Below are positions 1-13,990 of a stretch of 64,000 nucleotides of DNA, one piece after another. The stretch lies in contig NC_071331.1 in the NCBI RefSeq assembly GCF_010183535.1, forward strand, positions 5,084,001 through 5,148,000, read 5' to 3'. The stretch comes from Caenorhabditis remanei (lineage: Eukaryota; Nematoda; Chromadorea; Rhabditida; Rhabditidae). The notes under the pieces were generated by a model. That model saw only the letters and a list, made by a program, of their open reading frames with translations. It was not told the origin of the DNA and made no database searches. The position numbers were made by a program, and so were the translations under genes. Within the stretch, counting starts at the first letter, position 1, and each line of letters begins with the position of its first letter.

Positions 1-2296
1 GATATTGGGGGTCATAGTTAGGGGGATTGATGAGTTCTGAAAAGCAAACATATAAAAATGGAAAAATTTATGGAACTCAAAAACTATTTTCAGGTCACTG
101 ATTAATTTTCCGCAGGTGGTGCGTCCTAAAAGCAGAAGTAATTTCAAATTTACTTTCTGCTTCACGGAGTAAGTTTAGTTGATTAGCATTCTCTACTGTA
201 GTCATGCGAGAAAATTTATGCATTTTTTCAATCAGCCAGCAGGCCCTCCATGCGATATACTCTTACTGATGTAAAAGTTATTTCTATCAGAATTTATCCG
301 ATTCTAATCATATAAATAAAATGTTATTCTAATGGAATTCCCTCTGATTTATGAACAGTGATAAATCTGAGACCTGCTCTAAATTATCTATATTGTTGTA
401 TTATTCTGTTTTAGGTATGTTTCAAAAGTTGCATGTAACCGAAACTTTTAATAAAACCACAGTTGAATTGACTTTTCATTTGTAAATTACTATAAAAACC
501 GTTTTTTTATCGTTGCAAATTTTGTGTACTTGAAATAATAATTCTCTCACATTACCAACTCCTTTGCCACATTCAATTGTTCTTATGGATAAAAACAGTA
601 ATTATTAATTTGTCTGTTTTACACTTTTTTCATAAATAGACAGATAATTTTCTTTACTGGTAGTTGGTTTGGCTCAGCTATGTGTTGACAACATTATTCA
701 TATTCAACCGATCCTAATCAAATTTATGAATTTTCTGTTGAAACATGTCACTGGCAAATAGAACTGTTGGATTTAATCGAATATGAATTTTCATACATTT
801 TCAGCTCAAATGTTAAACTATTAACAATGTCGGACGCTTTGAAAAAACGTCTGTTGGCAGTGTAACGGTCATACAATTTCAGTTTGAGTTTTGAAATTGC
901 GCCGAACAATTTTGGAGCTTTAAATTAATTTCTGTTGACAGTGTTAAAGTTTCTATATTTTTTCTTGTTTGTTAAAACTCCGTTTCTCGATTTTTTTTGT
1001 TTCAAGAAAACTGTATGAGTTTTCTCTTTTTGTAAATTTGTTGAGCAATTCATCTGGTCTCTATCCACATATTTTGTCCTTTTTTCTGATTCAATTCACC
1101 TGTCTCTCTGGTGACAGATCATTTAGACCGAAATGTACACATTTTCCTTGGCGGAGATAAAAAGATAATCGCCCACAAAAAGTTTCCATTAACACAGAGA
1201 TCAGAATCTTGTTTTCTCGATACGGTACCTAGAGCTAATTGATATTGACAGATGAGGTCGGGGCATACATAGGAAGCGGCTTGATCAGCTAGATGAATTG
1301 TATCAGAGATCTAAATGTTAATGCGTGGTTAATCGGAAAGTAATTTAAAATCTGTTTTCTTATGTTATAGAGAGAACAAAACAGAAAACAATCATTAATT
1401 TAGGGCTCGACCAAGAAAAAAAAATTAACCAACGAATGAAATTAACAAATAGAAACAGATTTTTTTGAACATACAACTTTTTTTTCTGTTTCTTTACACT
1501 GAATTGCTTCCAGTATTTTCTCACCTGATGGTACTGAGGAAACAAGCGAGAATTCGAAGCTTTTTCTGAAATGTTCTCTGTTATCACTTAGAAATGTTCA
1601 AGAGAGTTTTATGATTATTTCAAACCAGAATTTTTTCGGTTATTCCGATTTTCGAGATTTAAAATACGATAATGTTTCTCATAGTTTATAAGTAGTTTTT
1701 TTCTGTGATGGCGGATCGATCAGATTAAGATTCATACAAATTTCTAACGGAGATAAGAGAATAACATCAAAAATCTCAGTGTTACCGCATGTACATGCTA
1801 TGAATTTGGGATAAACCGAAAATTAATATGAATGGCAAGGTTTAATATTTGATAGATCGTTGAAACATAATCAATGGATTGAAGACAAAAAACACCTAAA
1901 AACCTATGAGAAACGCCCAAATAGGAAGCTGACACTGCTCAAATGAGAAGAAGTGAAAAAAACTTGAAAATTAATATCGCAAGGATTACATTATATATCA
2001 GTTTCAAGGTGTCTATATGCCTGGTCCCTATAAAAAATCATCACTAATTGTATTGTTGCGGTAGCCAACAATTCTCTAGTGTCAACGAGAATCAAGTTCA
2101 AGTCCTTCGTTCTACCCGTTTCGTGACACTGTTAATTTCGCGTAGAGCTTCGAAATCCAGTTGGTTTCGCATTATATTTAGTTTTCAAATATTATAAATT
2201 TCTCCTTTTTTTAAGGGGATCACTCGTTTTATTTTTCATTCGCAGCAGTGTTTTTTGAATTTTTAACACGCTTATCGTTTTATACTAAATCTTATT

Positions 2297-2361
2297 CTGT
2301 TTCACTAATCTCACTGAATGTATTCAAGACGTTGCTCTGCTTATGCAGAACATTCTTTTTT
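2297..2361 (+). ncRNA. Candidate type I 21U-RNA (piRNA) locus
   Basis: A perfect CTGTTTCA core (2297-2304) is followed 37 nt later by a T at 2341 in a TGCT (YRNT) context. The predicted 21U-RNA begins TTATGCAGAACA. In Caenorhabditis such loci are single transcription units in which this core recruits SNAPc-related factors and the U becomes the 5' end of the PRG-1-bound piRNA. The block B paralogue at 10197 keeps the core but lacks a good start. The call rests on motif and spacing only. Confidence 0.6.
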
Positions 2362-4615
2362 AAACAATCGGATCACGAAAACCTGTTCAGTGGGTTTTTC
2401 AATCCCAGGTAATTCATTTTATTAGACAAATTGAAAATTTCCTCTGTTTTATTCTCCTTGTAATCTGTAAACCTTTTAATGGTCGAAACTTCTCTGCCAT
2501 GAATATCGTTGTCCCCAATTTTCCAGGAACCTTTCTCGTGATGATGGTTTCAAAGTAATTGTACTAGGCTTCACAATAGTAATAAGTTCTTGCAAACATG
2601 TTCATCTGAGAAGAAAATATTTTGTACGGCAATGGAAACTAGACGAAATAGCTTTAATAAAGGTTGTAAGGTAGCAATGTTGTTGTTTTCAGACTTTTTC
2701 TCGGTTTCTGACGATCCAAAAAGCTGGTTACTTTATTTTCATTCACTGGGTTCAGTTTTTGAAAACAATATGAGTAAAGTTTGTTGTTTAAAAAATGTTT
2801 TCTGACGACTTTCTGTGAGTTATCTCCAACAGACGCAAAAATAGTGTTTCAACACCATTTGAACAAATCGTGTATACCCTGCTGTGTTGTATGAATCCTG
2901 CCTGGAGGATTAAATGAAATTTTATTTTTTATTTTTATAACTAATAATGTGATTGCTGTATGAAAACGAAAATAACTGTGTTCTGTTTCGGCTCCCCTAT
3001 AAAGTTTAACATAAATAATTTTTTGTAATACCAGCTAGAATAATCGTGGCAATTACGAAAGATTATTTTTGTTCCGCAAAACAACAGATTCAATTTTTAA
3101 AAGGAATCCCTAGTTAGATCTACGAAAAAAAATCATACAATAGCAATACTAAAGGAAAACGTCTAAATAATAATAGAAACAATAAAACATTTAACATCTG
3201 AAAGTCATACTACTCTTGAAAAAAAAGAAGGAAGGAGAGGAAAGGCTTGTGAAGACAGCACAAGTAAGTCATTTCGAAATGTTTTGAAAATTTATCATTT
3301 CTAAAGTTGTAGTTTCGATTGCGTTCTGTCATTTATCGAATTGTGAACATTTGGTGGATTCCCTAATTTCTAAAGTAGCGAAAATAAAAACCATACAACC
3401 TCAAATAACGATTCCTATTATAATAAAGACCGGTCTTTACGGTAGTTTTCAATCATAATTTGTAAAATCAATTTTTACGGCTTCTACCTTGTTATGAAGT
3501 TGCCTGTCTTTTTAGTTTATAAATGTTGTTGATATTTGTAAAAATTGGAAAATTTTGAAGAACTTTCATGCGGACAATCGAATTTAATAGTTAGATATGA
3601 ACAAGGTAAATCTCTTTGTTATCGGAGCGTTAATAGAAATCGTTAAACAGTTAGAAAATGAAATTAAAATTTCTAAACAGTAAATAGAGTGAAACAATCA
3701 GTTATATTAGTTTGTGCTAAAGCGGGTCATCCCGACGGTGACATGGTTTCCAACGATTTACGAAAAACAGTGCATTTTCAGTAGAGTGTTGTCACGCGAG
3801 AATCAGCCTCGGCACTTTTCGGACGGTGACATGTTCCAGTTTCAGAGCCATTGCTAATACTGAAGATAATCGAATCGAAAAAATTTCTTCCGAGCATTTT
3901 TCTAGTTTTTTCACTGTTGCCTCAAGTTCCTATCTATCATCTCTCCATTTTGAGCTAACAGTCCTTTTTGCGCGTCGTATTTGAGATGGCTTGGGAAAGA
4001 GAACAGTAAGTCTTAAGTAGACAGACTATCTTGTTTCAAAATTTCCATAAATGTTTCTTCAATGAAAAGTCTAGTAATGATGTTTGCTGTTAGGAGGTTC
4101 ACAGTTTTTTTTAAAAACGATTTTGTGTGAGTTTACTGAACAACGTTTCAATTACTGAAAGTTACTGTTTTAAAGAGTCTAAAAAGATTCTCTGAAATGA
4201 GGAATGAATATTCCATTTGATAAGTTTGTAAACGTTAGTATGCCAATTCTTTCAAGATTTCTTTTTCGTTTATTTTGTCGTGTTTCGAACGATTTCTGGC
4301 GTGTCTCGTTTGATTGCTGAAATTCGGCCAACCTTATGTTTGAAGTTTTGTTGAACTCGTACACACCATTTCCATTTCTCCTCCTAGAAGCCTTTTCCGT
4401 AATAAATTCAACTTTTAGATTAATCTTTCATGATTGCCGTTTTGCTATTCCGAGACGTGCATGGCTGTAGTAATCAATGTGTCCCTCTGAAAACCAATAA
4501 ATAAGAACTCTACAACCGTAATTTTATGAAAAAATGGCCTACGAGGATTTATTGAATAAACGGTAAAATTTCAATTCAACAAGGAAAATTATAAAAAAAC
4601 AAATAAATTTCAAAT

Positions 4616-4679
4616 GGAATACATAAGTATTTACCAATAGTTAACAGAACACTGTAATAATCTAAAATACTTGAAACAG
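4616..4679 (-). ncRNA. Candidate 21U-RNA locus
   Basis: The core TGAAACAG at 4672-4679 reads CTGTTTCA on the minus strand. A T at 4636, 36 nt downstream in a TATT context, would start TGGTAAATACTT. Paralogues in block B (near 12670) and block C (26299-26306, TGAAACAT) have lost the exact core while the flanks remain recognisable. Confidence 0.6.
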
Positions 4680-4922
4680 ATTCAAAACTTTTTCGACTAT
4701 TTAGTTTTCCGACCCATAAACTTAATCTTGTTAGGTAGGTATCACAAATTTTGCGGGCCTTTGAAAAATGTCGGAAAATTTTTATTCCTACAATATCGCA
4801 CTACAAAAATAACGTCATTTGACACATTTGACATCCGAAACGAGTGCTACCGTAATAATTTGGTGTAAAATTTAAAGATTAATCACATCATCTGTGGAGA
4901 TTATTGAAGAAAGCAGAATATT

Positions 4923-4988
4923 CTACAGGAAAGGACTTCATGAGCAACCAGCAGAAGAGACTCTGATAATCTAAAACACTTGAAACAG
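4923..4988 (-). ncRNA. Candidate 21U-RNA locus
   Basis: The minus-strand core lies at 4981-4988. A TGCT context 38 nt downstream places the U at 4943, starting TCATGAAGTCCT. The flank between core and start resembles the loci at 13130 and 26732 in blocks B and C, so this is probably one ancestral locus kept in all three blocks. Confidence 0.6.
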
Positions 4989-5089
4989 GTTGATAATTTT
5001 TTGGCGAATTCGGTTTCATAGTCCCGATTTGTAATCTTTAATCGTTTTAGTTATTATATATTCTGGCTATCTTCTAATATGTTTTTTCT

Positions 5090-5560
5090 TGCAGCCGGTT
5101 TGGCTAGTTTCAGTTAGGTTTTGCGTTTATCGCTGGTTTGGATTGATTTTCTCGTGTTCCCCTGGGAATTCTAAGAATTTTATACTATACCACATCAGGC
5201 TCTGCCCCTTTTGACCTACCGAAACGATCGATTGAAGTAAAAAAATGAATGAGTGTCTAGAACAACCTCCCCAGATTTCAGTGGCTAGCCGAGTTATGAT
5301 CAAAAAAGTGACGAAATTTGATGCATTTCAACGTACCCCTCCATGTTAAAAAAATGGCTAGGTGACGAAAATCAAAAATATTTCTGATTTGAGTTATTCA
5401 GAGTTAGAATAGTATTCACACAACTTTTCAGACAATTCTGCCCATGTTTCAGTGAGTTACAGACACTTCCTCCACTTTTTCGACTCAAAAAGTTTGAGCT
5501 CTCGTGACTTTTCAGGTTATGAATTAAAATGTTGGAAAGTTCAAGGAAATACTGGAATAT
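5090..5560. repeat. Diverged half-copy of the TTAA palindrome family
   Basis: The run of motifs (GGGAATTCTAAGAATTTTAT, the 'cccctttgacctacc' segment, the 'gagttatgatcaaaaaagtg' segment, and 'caacgtacccctccatg') follows the arm of the palindrome at 27856-29473 in order. I see no second arm and no terminal GAGACAAT, so it is a truncated old copy. Confidence 0.6.
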
Positions 5561-7468
5561 AATTTAAAAAACACAAATACCTATTTATGTATGCATTTCT
5601 TCGACTATCACATGTTTAAAATAGGAAATAAATATGTATTAAAATCAAGATACACATTTGAATGAATTATAAGAATCAAATCGATTAGAAAACAAAAACA
5701 AAGATTGCAAGCTTAAATAGAAAAAAGTTGGTTACATGGAGATTCGCGAATATTTTTACACCAATCCATTTTATGAAACTGAAAATATTTCAATTTTTAA
5801 ACTGGCCTGGTCATGGAAAATTTTGTTAGTTACTAATCCATCTTTACCGTGTATTTTTGTGTTTTAGATGAGTTCATATGAATCACTGGAATTTAATACT
5901 TCTGCTGTTCTTGAACTGCTACAAATATAAATGTGTGGATTTGCATTTGATAACAAGGTTGAAAACCATGATTTATTCGAAGGTAAAACAACAATGTTGA
6001 GTGTTCTTCATGGTTTTCAATCTTCATTTTAAAAACTGAAAAACAAGTTGTAAGCAGGGTTTCGGGTTTTTGAAGGCTTTGCAACAGACACATTATGTAT
6101 CTGTTGATCTCTAAATGAATTAGACTAGCATATAGGTCTCATAGTGAAATGATTGTTTTATAACCATTGAAATGATCCATCAACTACAGATAAACTTGTT
6201 TATGAGTAATTATGAAGAAAACTATATTTGATCAATCACAATTGAGAGTTCGAGTTAATTTTTTGAACTTGCGTAACAGGCGATTAACTTTTTACAAATC
6301 AATTGGAGACTCTAGTCAACTTAATTACGTAAAACCTTTTGAGCTTTCAGAAAAAAAGTAATTCGGTTTTCGTATTTTGTTGACGATGAATCTTTATTTC
6401 ACGATGAAACTTTATTTCAGAGTATTTCGTCTATTCAAAGGATAAGTCATTCACTGGAAAAATAAGATCGCAATATGAAACAAGACGAAGCAATATATTA
6501 ACTGCTGTTTGAAACATTGTAAAGCTTTCTGTGAATCTTTCAATAATTTCTGGTTGAACTGATGAAAGCATTTTTAAGTTTCAGTGACGATGTAAAAATA
6601 TAACTGCGCGACTCGATAACAACATTAATATTGTGGAAACTCCGCGTGTATAAGTTGCGGATGAAACGGTCAAAATTTTTTAAAATTTCAATGAATTTGT
6701 TAATTCAAGTGTGCTTTCCATTCCACAATGAAAAATCGTCTCTTCCACCTTTCTCTCAACTCTCATTAGTCCCAATTTATTTCTTAAACAATGGCCTTCG
6801 TTGGTCTGCTCTTACCCGTCTCCATGACATCGCAACGTCTTGAAAAATATTGGCTTAGAATCCTATAGACATCAAAACCTTACATGCAGATACAGAACTT
6901 TTTCCGCTTTAATTTGTTCATTAATTGTCATTGCATCTGAAATCGTTTTGCTAATATAATAAGATTGGTTTCAATTTGCTGATTTTGAAAATAATTTCGA
7001 ATGAACAGATACATTTACAGGCGAACTCAAACAACACAACCTTTGGAAACTCATGTGAAAAATTAATCCAAACATTTTTTCCTTCAAAAATCATTTTTCA
7101 ATAATTATTCAAATTTCGAACGAATTTTGGTGTAGTCCAAAATTGGTGAGCTTATTATTACGGCAAATCAAAAACGGTAAAAATACTTGTAGACCGGATG
7201 ACGTAGCCGATTTCAGAAAAAATTTCAAAAATGGATGTGTAATTGTAAAACATTGTACTGGTAATACGCTGAATTAAAAACAGGGAAAAATTGTTCTGCA
7301 AGAGTTTTTCAATTTCTTCTGTTTCAAAGTTCTTATGAATTTTTAGAATCATGAATATTATGATCCCCGATTCACTCGCGATGGAAAAATAGACAGCTAC
7401 AAAAATTTTCAAATTTGTTTCATTTTCGCGTCTATCGTGAAACTTTTTTTCTGTTTTCCAGATTAGAA

Positions 7469-7536
7469 GAAGTTACAACTTTTCGTTAATCACTTCAATC
7501 AGTCCAATAATTGAAAGTATGTGTGTATTGAAACAG
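7469..7536 (-). ncRNA. Candidate 21U-RNA locus
   Basis: The core is TGAAACAG at 7529-7536. The nearest YRNT at usual spacing is TGAT with the T at 7489 (40 nt), starting TTAACGAAAAGT. The locus lies between blocks A and B and I found no paralogue. Confidence 0.5.
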
Positions 7537-7870
7537 CATTTCTATAGAGCGAAGTTGTAAAACCTGTGGCATCACACTTTTCAAAAGAAATACACAGAGA
7601 GATCAGAATCTTGTTTTCCGGTATGGTATATAGAGCTAAATGGTATTGACAGACGAGGTTTGATCAGCTAGAAGAATTGGATCATAGATCTAAATTTTAC
7701 TGCGTAATTTTTTTGATATTGGGGGTCACAGTTCGGTGGATTGAGGAGTTCTGAAAAGCAAACATATAAAAATGGATAAATTTATGGAACTCAAAAACTA
7801 TTTTCAGGTCACTGATTAAATTTCCGCAGGTGGTCCGTCCTAAAAACAAATGTAATTTCAAATTGGCGTT

Positions 7871-7937
7871 CTGTTTCATAGAGTGTTCTAAGTTGATTAA
7901 CATACTTTACTAGTACTCCAGGCGATGGCGTGTCAAA
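7871..7937 (+). ncRNA. Candidate 21U-RNA locus
   Basis: Perfect core at 7871-7878. Two overlapping starts are possible: T 7914 (TAGT, 36 nt) or T 7917 (TACT, 39 nt). The block A counterpart at 158-165 reads CTGCTTCA, one substitution away, so one copy has lost or never had the motif. Confidence 0.6.
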
Positions 7938-10196
7938 AAAGTTTTCAATTTATCCGCTGAATGATAAATCTGAGTCCTGCTCTAAATGCTGGATGAATAT
8001 TGTTGTATTATTCTGTTTGGAGTTTCAAAAGTTTCATGTAACCTAAACTTTAAAAAAAACCACTTTGGATGTGAATTTTAAATTTGCAAATTGCTAAAAA
8101 ACCCTTTTTATCGTTGCGAATTTTTAGTACTTGAAATAATAGTTCTCTCACATTACCAACTCCTTTGCCACATTCAATTGTTCTTATGGATAAAAAACAG
8201 TAAACTTTCAAAATTGTCTGTTTTTCATTTGTTTCATTTTCAGACAGATCATTTTCTTTACTGGTAGTCGGTTCGGTTCAGCTATGTGTGGACAACATTA
8301 TTCATATTCAATCGATCCGAATCAAATTTATAAATTTTCTGTTGAAACATGTCACTGGCAAATAGAACTGTTAGGTTTCATCGAATATGAATTTTCATAC
8401 AATTTCAGTTTGAGTTTTGAAATTGCGCCGAACAATTTTGGAGCTTTAAATTAATTTCTGTTGACAGTGTTAAAGTTTCTATATTTTTTCTTGTTTGTTA
8501 AAACTCCGTTTCTCGATTTTTTTTGTTTCAAGAAAACTGTATGAGTTTTCTCTTTTTGTAAATGTGTTGTACGATTTATCGTTTCCCTATCTATGCACCT
8601 ATTTTTCTTGTTTTCTGATTCAATTAACTTGTTTCTGTGGTGACAGATCATTTAGGCTATTTACACCCTGACTTTCCCTTGACGGAGATAAAAAGATAAT
8701 CGCCCACAAAAAGGCTCCATTATCACAGAGATCAGAATCTTGTCTTGTCGGTACGGTACCTAGAGCTAATTGATATTGACAGATGAGGTCGGGGCATACA
8801 AAGGAAAAGGTTTGATCAGCTAGATGAATTGTATCAGAGATCTAAATGTTAATGCGGGGTTTATACAAAAATTTTGAAGTTCAGTAATTTGAAATCTGAT
8901 TTCTTATGTTATAGAGAGAACAAAACAGAAAGCAATCATTAATTTAGGGCTCGACCAAAAAAAATTAACCAACGAATGAAATTAACAAATAGAAACAGAT
9001 TATTTTTTGGACATACATTTTTTTTCTGTTTCTTTACACTGAATTGCTTCCAGTTTTTTCTCACCTGACGGTACTGAGAAAACAAGCTAAATTCTAAGAT
9101 TTTTTCTGAAATGTTTTTTGTGCCACCTAAATAGTACATTGAAAAGATCAAGAAAGGTTTATGATAGCTTCGAATCCGAAATATTGTTTGGTGATTCTTG
9201 TTTTTTGAGTTCTAAAATACGATAATGTTTCTCGTCTTTCAAAAGTAATTTTGTCGTTCTTAAAGTTAATTTTTTGATTGATTGTGTTGGTTCCTCTGAT
9301 GGCGGATCGATCACATCAAAATTTATACAACTTTCTAACGGAAATAAGACAAAAATGAGACAGTGTGAGCTATATAAGTGTGAGCTATATCAAAGATCCT
9401 GTTTTCCGATACACAGAGCTAATTGGTCAGGTCGAAGCGTCCCTAGAAGAAATTGGGTGGCTAGGAGAATAACATAAAAAATCTCAGTGTTACTGCATGT
9501 ACATGTTATGAATTTGGGATAAACCGAAAATTAATATGAATGGCAAGGTTTAATATTTGATAGATCGTTGAAATAGTAAGTCAATGAATTGAAAGAACAA
9601 AATACCAACAAAAAAACCGTTAAAACCCGTGAAAATGCCTAAATAGGAAGTTGACCCAGATCAGAAGTGAACAAAAACTTGAAAATTAACATCGCAAGGA
9701 CTACACTTTATATCAGTTTCAAGGTGTCTATATGCCTAGTCACTTTGAAAAGTCATTACTAACAATATGTAGGTTGTAAGCTAGCTTCAAAAACGTTCAA
9801 AAATACAGTTGGAAGCTATGAGAAGTGGTTAAAAATGAAGATTCATTCAGTTTACATTGCCTGGCGTAATCTCCATTATATCCGGGACGAACGAGAATCA
9901 AGTTCTAATCTTTCGTTTTACCCGTTTCATGAAACTGTTAATTTTGCGTAGAAGTTCGAAATCTGTTATTGGTTGAACCTATTTTTCAAAAACTTTTCAA
10001 AATGAAACGATATTACTCACCCTCGAAAAATCTAGTCCAAAGTTATAAATTTCTCATTCTCAGTGTTTTTTTGTTTTCTGGAGTTTAACATTTTTCTGTT
10101 TTAGATCATCATTCAGCAAGTAACTCGTTTAATTTTGTATTAGCAGTTTTTTCGGTGAGTTTTAAAAAAGCTTATCTTCAAAAATGTAATCTTATT

Positions 10197-10252
10197 CTGT
10201 TTCACCAAATAAAGCATTGGATCACGAAAATCTTAAAACCGGATTTTTCAAT
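10197..10252 (+). ncRNA. Weak 21U-RNA candidate (core without a good start)
   Basis: Perfect core at 10197-10204, paralogous to 2297. No YRNT lies 33-42 nt downstream and the first is at 10252 (48 nt). It may use a non-canonical start or be decaying. Confidence 0.3.
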
Positions 10253-10312
10253 CCCATTGGTAGGGCATACAACTATTTCATTTTAGTAGTATTTTAGTAA
10301 AATTGATATTCT

Positions 10313-10380
10313 CTGTTTCATTCTGCTTGTAATCAGTAAGCCTGTTTAATGCTCGTCACTTCTATGTGGAAACGAAATGT
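10313..10380 (+). ncRNA. Candidate 21U-RNA locus
   Basis: Core at 10313-10320. CACT places the U at 10360 (40 nt), starting TTCTATGTGGAA. The block A counterpart near 2452 reads CTGTTTTA, which differs from the functional 8-mer by one base. Confidence 0.55.
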
Positions 10381-13070
10381 TACTGCACATAAATTTTGTC
10401 GAGAATTAATATGAACAGTAAGTTTTAATCTTCGATAAATAGTTGAAACAAGAAGAAAACGCAATCAATGGATTGAATAGCAACAAAATATCAAAAAACC
10501 CGTGAGGATTGTGAAAAATCGTACTAAGACAACAGAAATAAGGAATAACAAGTAATTCGAGCTTTTAAAAAAGTTGTGATTTCTACAGTTGCAGTCTCAA
10601 TTTCGTTCTGTCATTCATCGAAATGATTTTAAAATCTAGCATTTTGTTAAACTGGTTTAAATATTACAAGCAGAATGAAATCGAGCAATTTTTTCTTAAA
10701 TACAACGATCCCTATGACAGACCGGTATTTTCGGTAGTTTTCAATCATAATTTGTAAAATCAACTTTCACAGTTTTTTCCATGTGATAAAGTTGTCTGTG
10801 ATAAAGTTGTCTGTGTTTTAATTTATCAATTCTGTTATGGATTTTTGTGCAACTGATTCTCCAATTTCTGCCATTCAGTTACCTAGTTTCTTCTAAACAA
10901 TAATGGCAAGCTAATTTTGAGGCTACACATTCAGTGAAGTGGAAAACTGTCTATAGCGTTGAGAGAATTGTTGGTAGTCATCTAGCCAAAGCTTTGTGCA
11001 TGTCAAAATTTAGTTGATCGAGCAGTTACTGAATTTCGGAGTCATAATAAGTGGCAAAGCGATAGTTTGAATAAGAATGTGGCAAAACTGCGGAAATAAT
11101 ATTATATGTACTGTTGCGTTGTTTATAGCTGATTATCAGTGTCACCTTTTTTTAAATTGATTGTACAAATAATTGTTATATTACATTGACATCCTGTTTT
11201 ACTGTTGCTTTCCTTGTTTTTGTAAATTTTTAAGGCCAATAACTCGATTCCTTGCACTGATAGAATGTGTAACATATTTTCATTTCTTTTTTTCATTATG
11301 TTCACGATGTTATTCTTCGAATCACATTCACTGCTAAGAAAACAAAAAAAAAGTTCGGACAGTCGCACCATATATTTCTGTATCACAACTATAAAAAACG
11401 CCTGTAGTGAACGTTTATGGAATTTACAGTCGTGTGTTGATTGGTGTAAATTCTTATTTTTGGATTAACAATACATTTTTCTTGTATATCAAAACTATGT
11501 TACTAATGAACAGTTGCACTAACGATTCGTCTCTTGCTAGCTGTTTTAGGACTGGCCTAAAACAGTGGAAAAAAATTAAAACAGTGAAAAAAGGTATTTT
11601 AAAAGGACATTTGAAACGGAATGAAACGGAACATGAGAATAAAATTGGAAAATTTTGAAGAAGTGGAAAACCGATTATTCACAAGTTGCACCATCGTTGT
11701 CCCGAACAAGTAAAATATTTCAACTGTTCTAAAAATGAAATGAAAATTTTGAACCAGTAAATGGGTGGAACATTCTATTATTTTAGCTTATTCTCAAATG
11801 GGCATCCCGACGATGACCAGGTTTCCAAAATTTGCGAAAATCGGAGCACTCTAGAGTGTCTCGCGGGAATAAGTTTCAGCGCAGTAAATAATTAAATCTT
11901 AACTAAACAGACTATCTTGTTTCAAGATTTTCATAAATTTGTGTTCAAATAAAACGCTTACTATCAGTGTTAGTCGCGGTGCGGTAAACTGGTTTTCAGT
12001 TTTTAAAACGATCGTTTGAGTTTGAATTCTGAAAAAAATTTCCATTACTGAAACTTTTAAAGAGCTTACAAAATGGTGAATGAGTATTCGATTGCATTCC
12101 TTGTTAACCATACGTGAATTTCTTCAAGATTTCTTCTCCGTTTTATTCGTTAAAAAACTTCCAATTTTAAAAGGTGACGAACTTGAATTCACTGATTTAA
12201 AATGATAAGAAACTAATCCTGAGTACCATTCTGAAATTACTTTTTAGGTTTGACTTCGACAGGATTTATGTATTTTTGTTTAAATAACATAAAAATGTTA
12301 AAACACTCGATTTGATAGAATCTCTGAGATCTGCATAGAAAATTTGTTTGGTATTTTGTTAAACTCATGCACACCCTAGCCGTTTTTGTGGTCTCTTAAT
12401 GGAGGCGTTTTCCGTAAAAAATCAACTTTTAGATTAATCTTTCATGATTGCCGCTTTGCTATTTTACTATTGTAGTAATCAATGCCTCCCTCTGAAAACC
12501 AATATAAGAACTCTGCAACAGTCACCTTCTGAAACATTTTGGGCTGCGAGGATTTATGAGATAAACGGTAAAATTTCAATTCAACAAGGAGATTATAAAA
12601 AACCTAAATTTTAAATGGCATAAGCATTTACCAATAGTTAACAGAACAATGTAATAATCCGAAATACTTGAAAAGATTCACAATTTTAATGACTATTTCG
12701 GTTTCATAGTCATGATTTCTAATCTTTGATCATTTTGATTCGGTACTCTAGTTCTTTCTTCTACATAGACATCATGATATATATCGGAATAAAAAGTGAA
12801 ATTTTCCAAAGCCCGCTAAATTGTCGTCCTGTGATCTCTGACACGCCCACTTGCCATCCGCAGGTGGCAGAACGGTTCATGAAGAGTAGGCGTGTTGGAG
12901 ATTACGAATTTGGCGACCTTTGAAAATAGTCGGAAAATTTTTATTCCGACAATATCGCACTACAAAAATATCGTCATTTGACACTGGTGAAAGGAGTGCT
13001 GCCGTAATGTTTTGGTCCAAAATTTGATGATTCATTACATCATCGGAGAAATTTTCAACAAGAAAGGAGG

Positions 13071-13137
13071 TGCATAATAAATCATCGCATAATAAATTAT
13101 CAGAAATCACAGTAATAACACATAATACTTGAAACAG
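13071..13137 (-). ncRNA. Candidate 21U-RNA locus
   Basis: Core TGAAACAG at 13130-13137. TATT with the T at 13091 (39 nt) starts TATGCGATGATT. It is paralogous to 26732 in block C, where the core is also perfect but the predicted 21-mer differs, so the two would produce different piRNAs. Confidence 0.6.
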
Positions 13138-13990
13138 AATTCTAGCTTTTTAGACGATTTCGGTTTCATAATCGTGATATCTAATCTTTAATCTTTTTGG
13201 TAATGTTCCGGAGTTTTAATCGTGTCTTACTTGAACACTTCTTGAAATTCACAGTTCACTGTCTTCGATTCTACAAAACAGTTGTTTTTGGAGTGTGCTG
13301 GTAACTCTGAGTATAATTTTTCGATAATTTGAAAAACTGAAAGTATTAGTTGGGCACGAATAACAGTTTTTGCTTGTAGTTCCAATAAAACAAACTGTTC
13401 GAAACGGAAACGTTTTTTCCTTGAAAATTCCCTATTTTAATAATTCCAAATCTTCAAACGAGTCAAGGTATCGTGCTGAAATATATAATTTGATTACGGA
13501 ACGTTTTGGGCTAAAATCTGACAAACAACTTGTGAAACAAGTCACCAGAAAACGATCAGAGAGCTCAATTACTATTTTAGTAAGTTCTTTTTTTGCAACA
13601 AGAAAAGTAATTTTCGACTCTACAAAAATGATCAGAGCATTCACAGAATACATTACTACACTCGCAGCGTTTATTATCCCAAAACTGTTTTTTTGGAGAG
13701 AAGTAGAGCAGTAGTTTTCACTGATCTTTCGACAGAAAAACTGAAGAATTTACTTATAGCCAATTATGTGAAACTGTAAATATTTCAATTTTTATTCTGA
13801 ATCGGAAGGTTTTATCCATCCTCACTATGTTTTTATGTTTCAGATAAGTTCATATGAATCTCTGAAATTTAATACTTCTGCTGTTCTTGAAAAGCTACAT
13901 TTATGTATTTGCTTTTGTTGATAAGTAGGAATTTTCAACCATTTTATTCTATGGATAAGAATAATGTTGAGTGTTCTTCATGGTGCCCGC

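Larger units (their letters stand above)
1..6990. repeat. Paralogous block A (diverged segmental duplicate of block B)
   Basis: Block A aligns co-linearly with block B at an offset of about 7.5-8 kb. Shared anchors are 1/7716, 903/8430, 1370/8917, 1799/9508, 2297/10197, 3430/10721, 4020/11906, 4410/12425 and 4632/12628. From about 4630 it also matches block C (26257 onward). I see no convincing host gene. Open frames are below 90 codons and are not conserved between copies. The block holds piRNA candidates at 2297 (+), 4672 (-) and 4981 (-), plus a diverged half of the TTAA palindrome family near 5090-5560. The rest is AT-rich sequence I cannot assign. Confidence 0.75.
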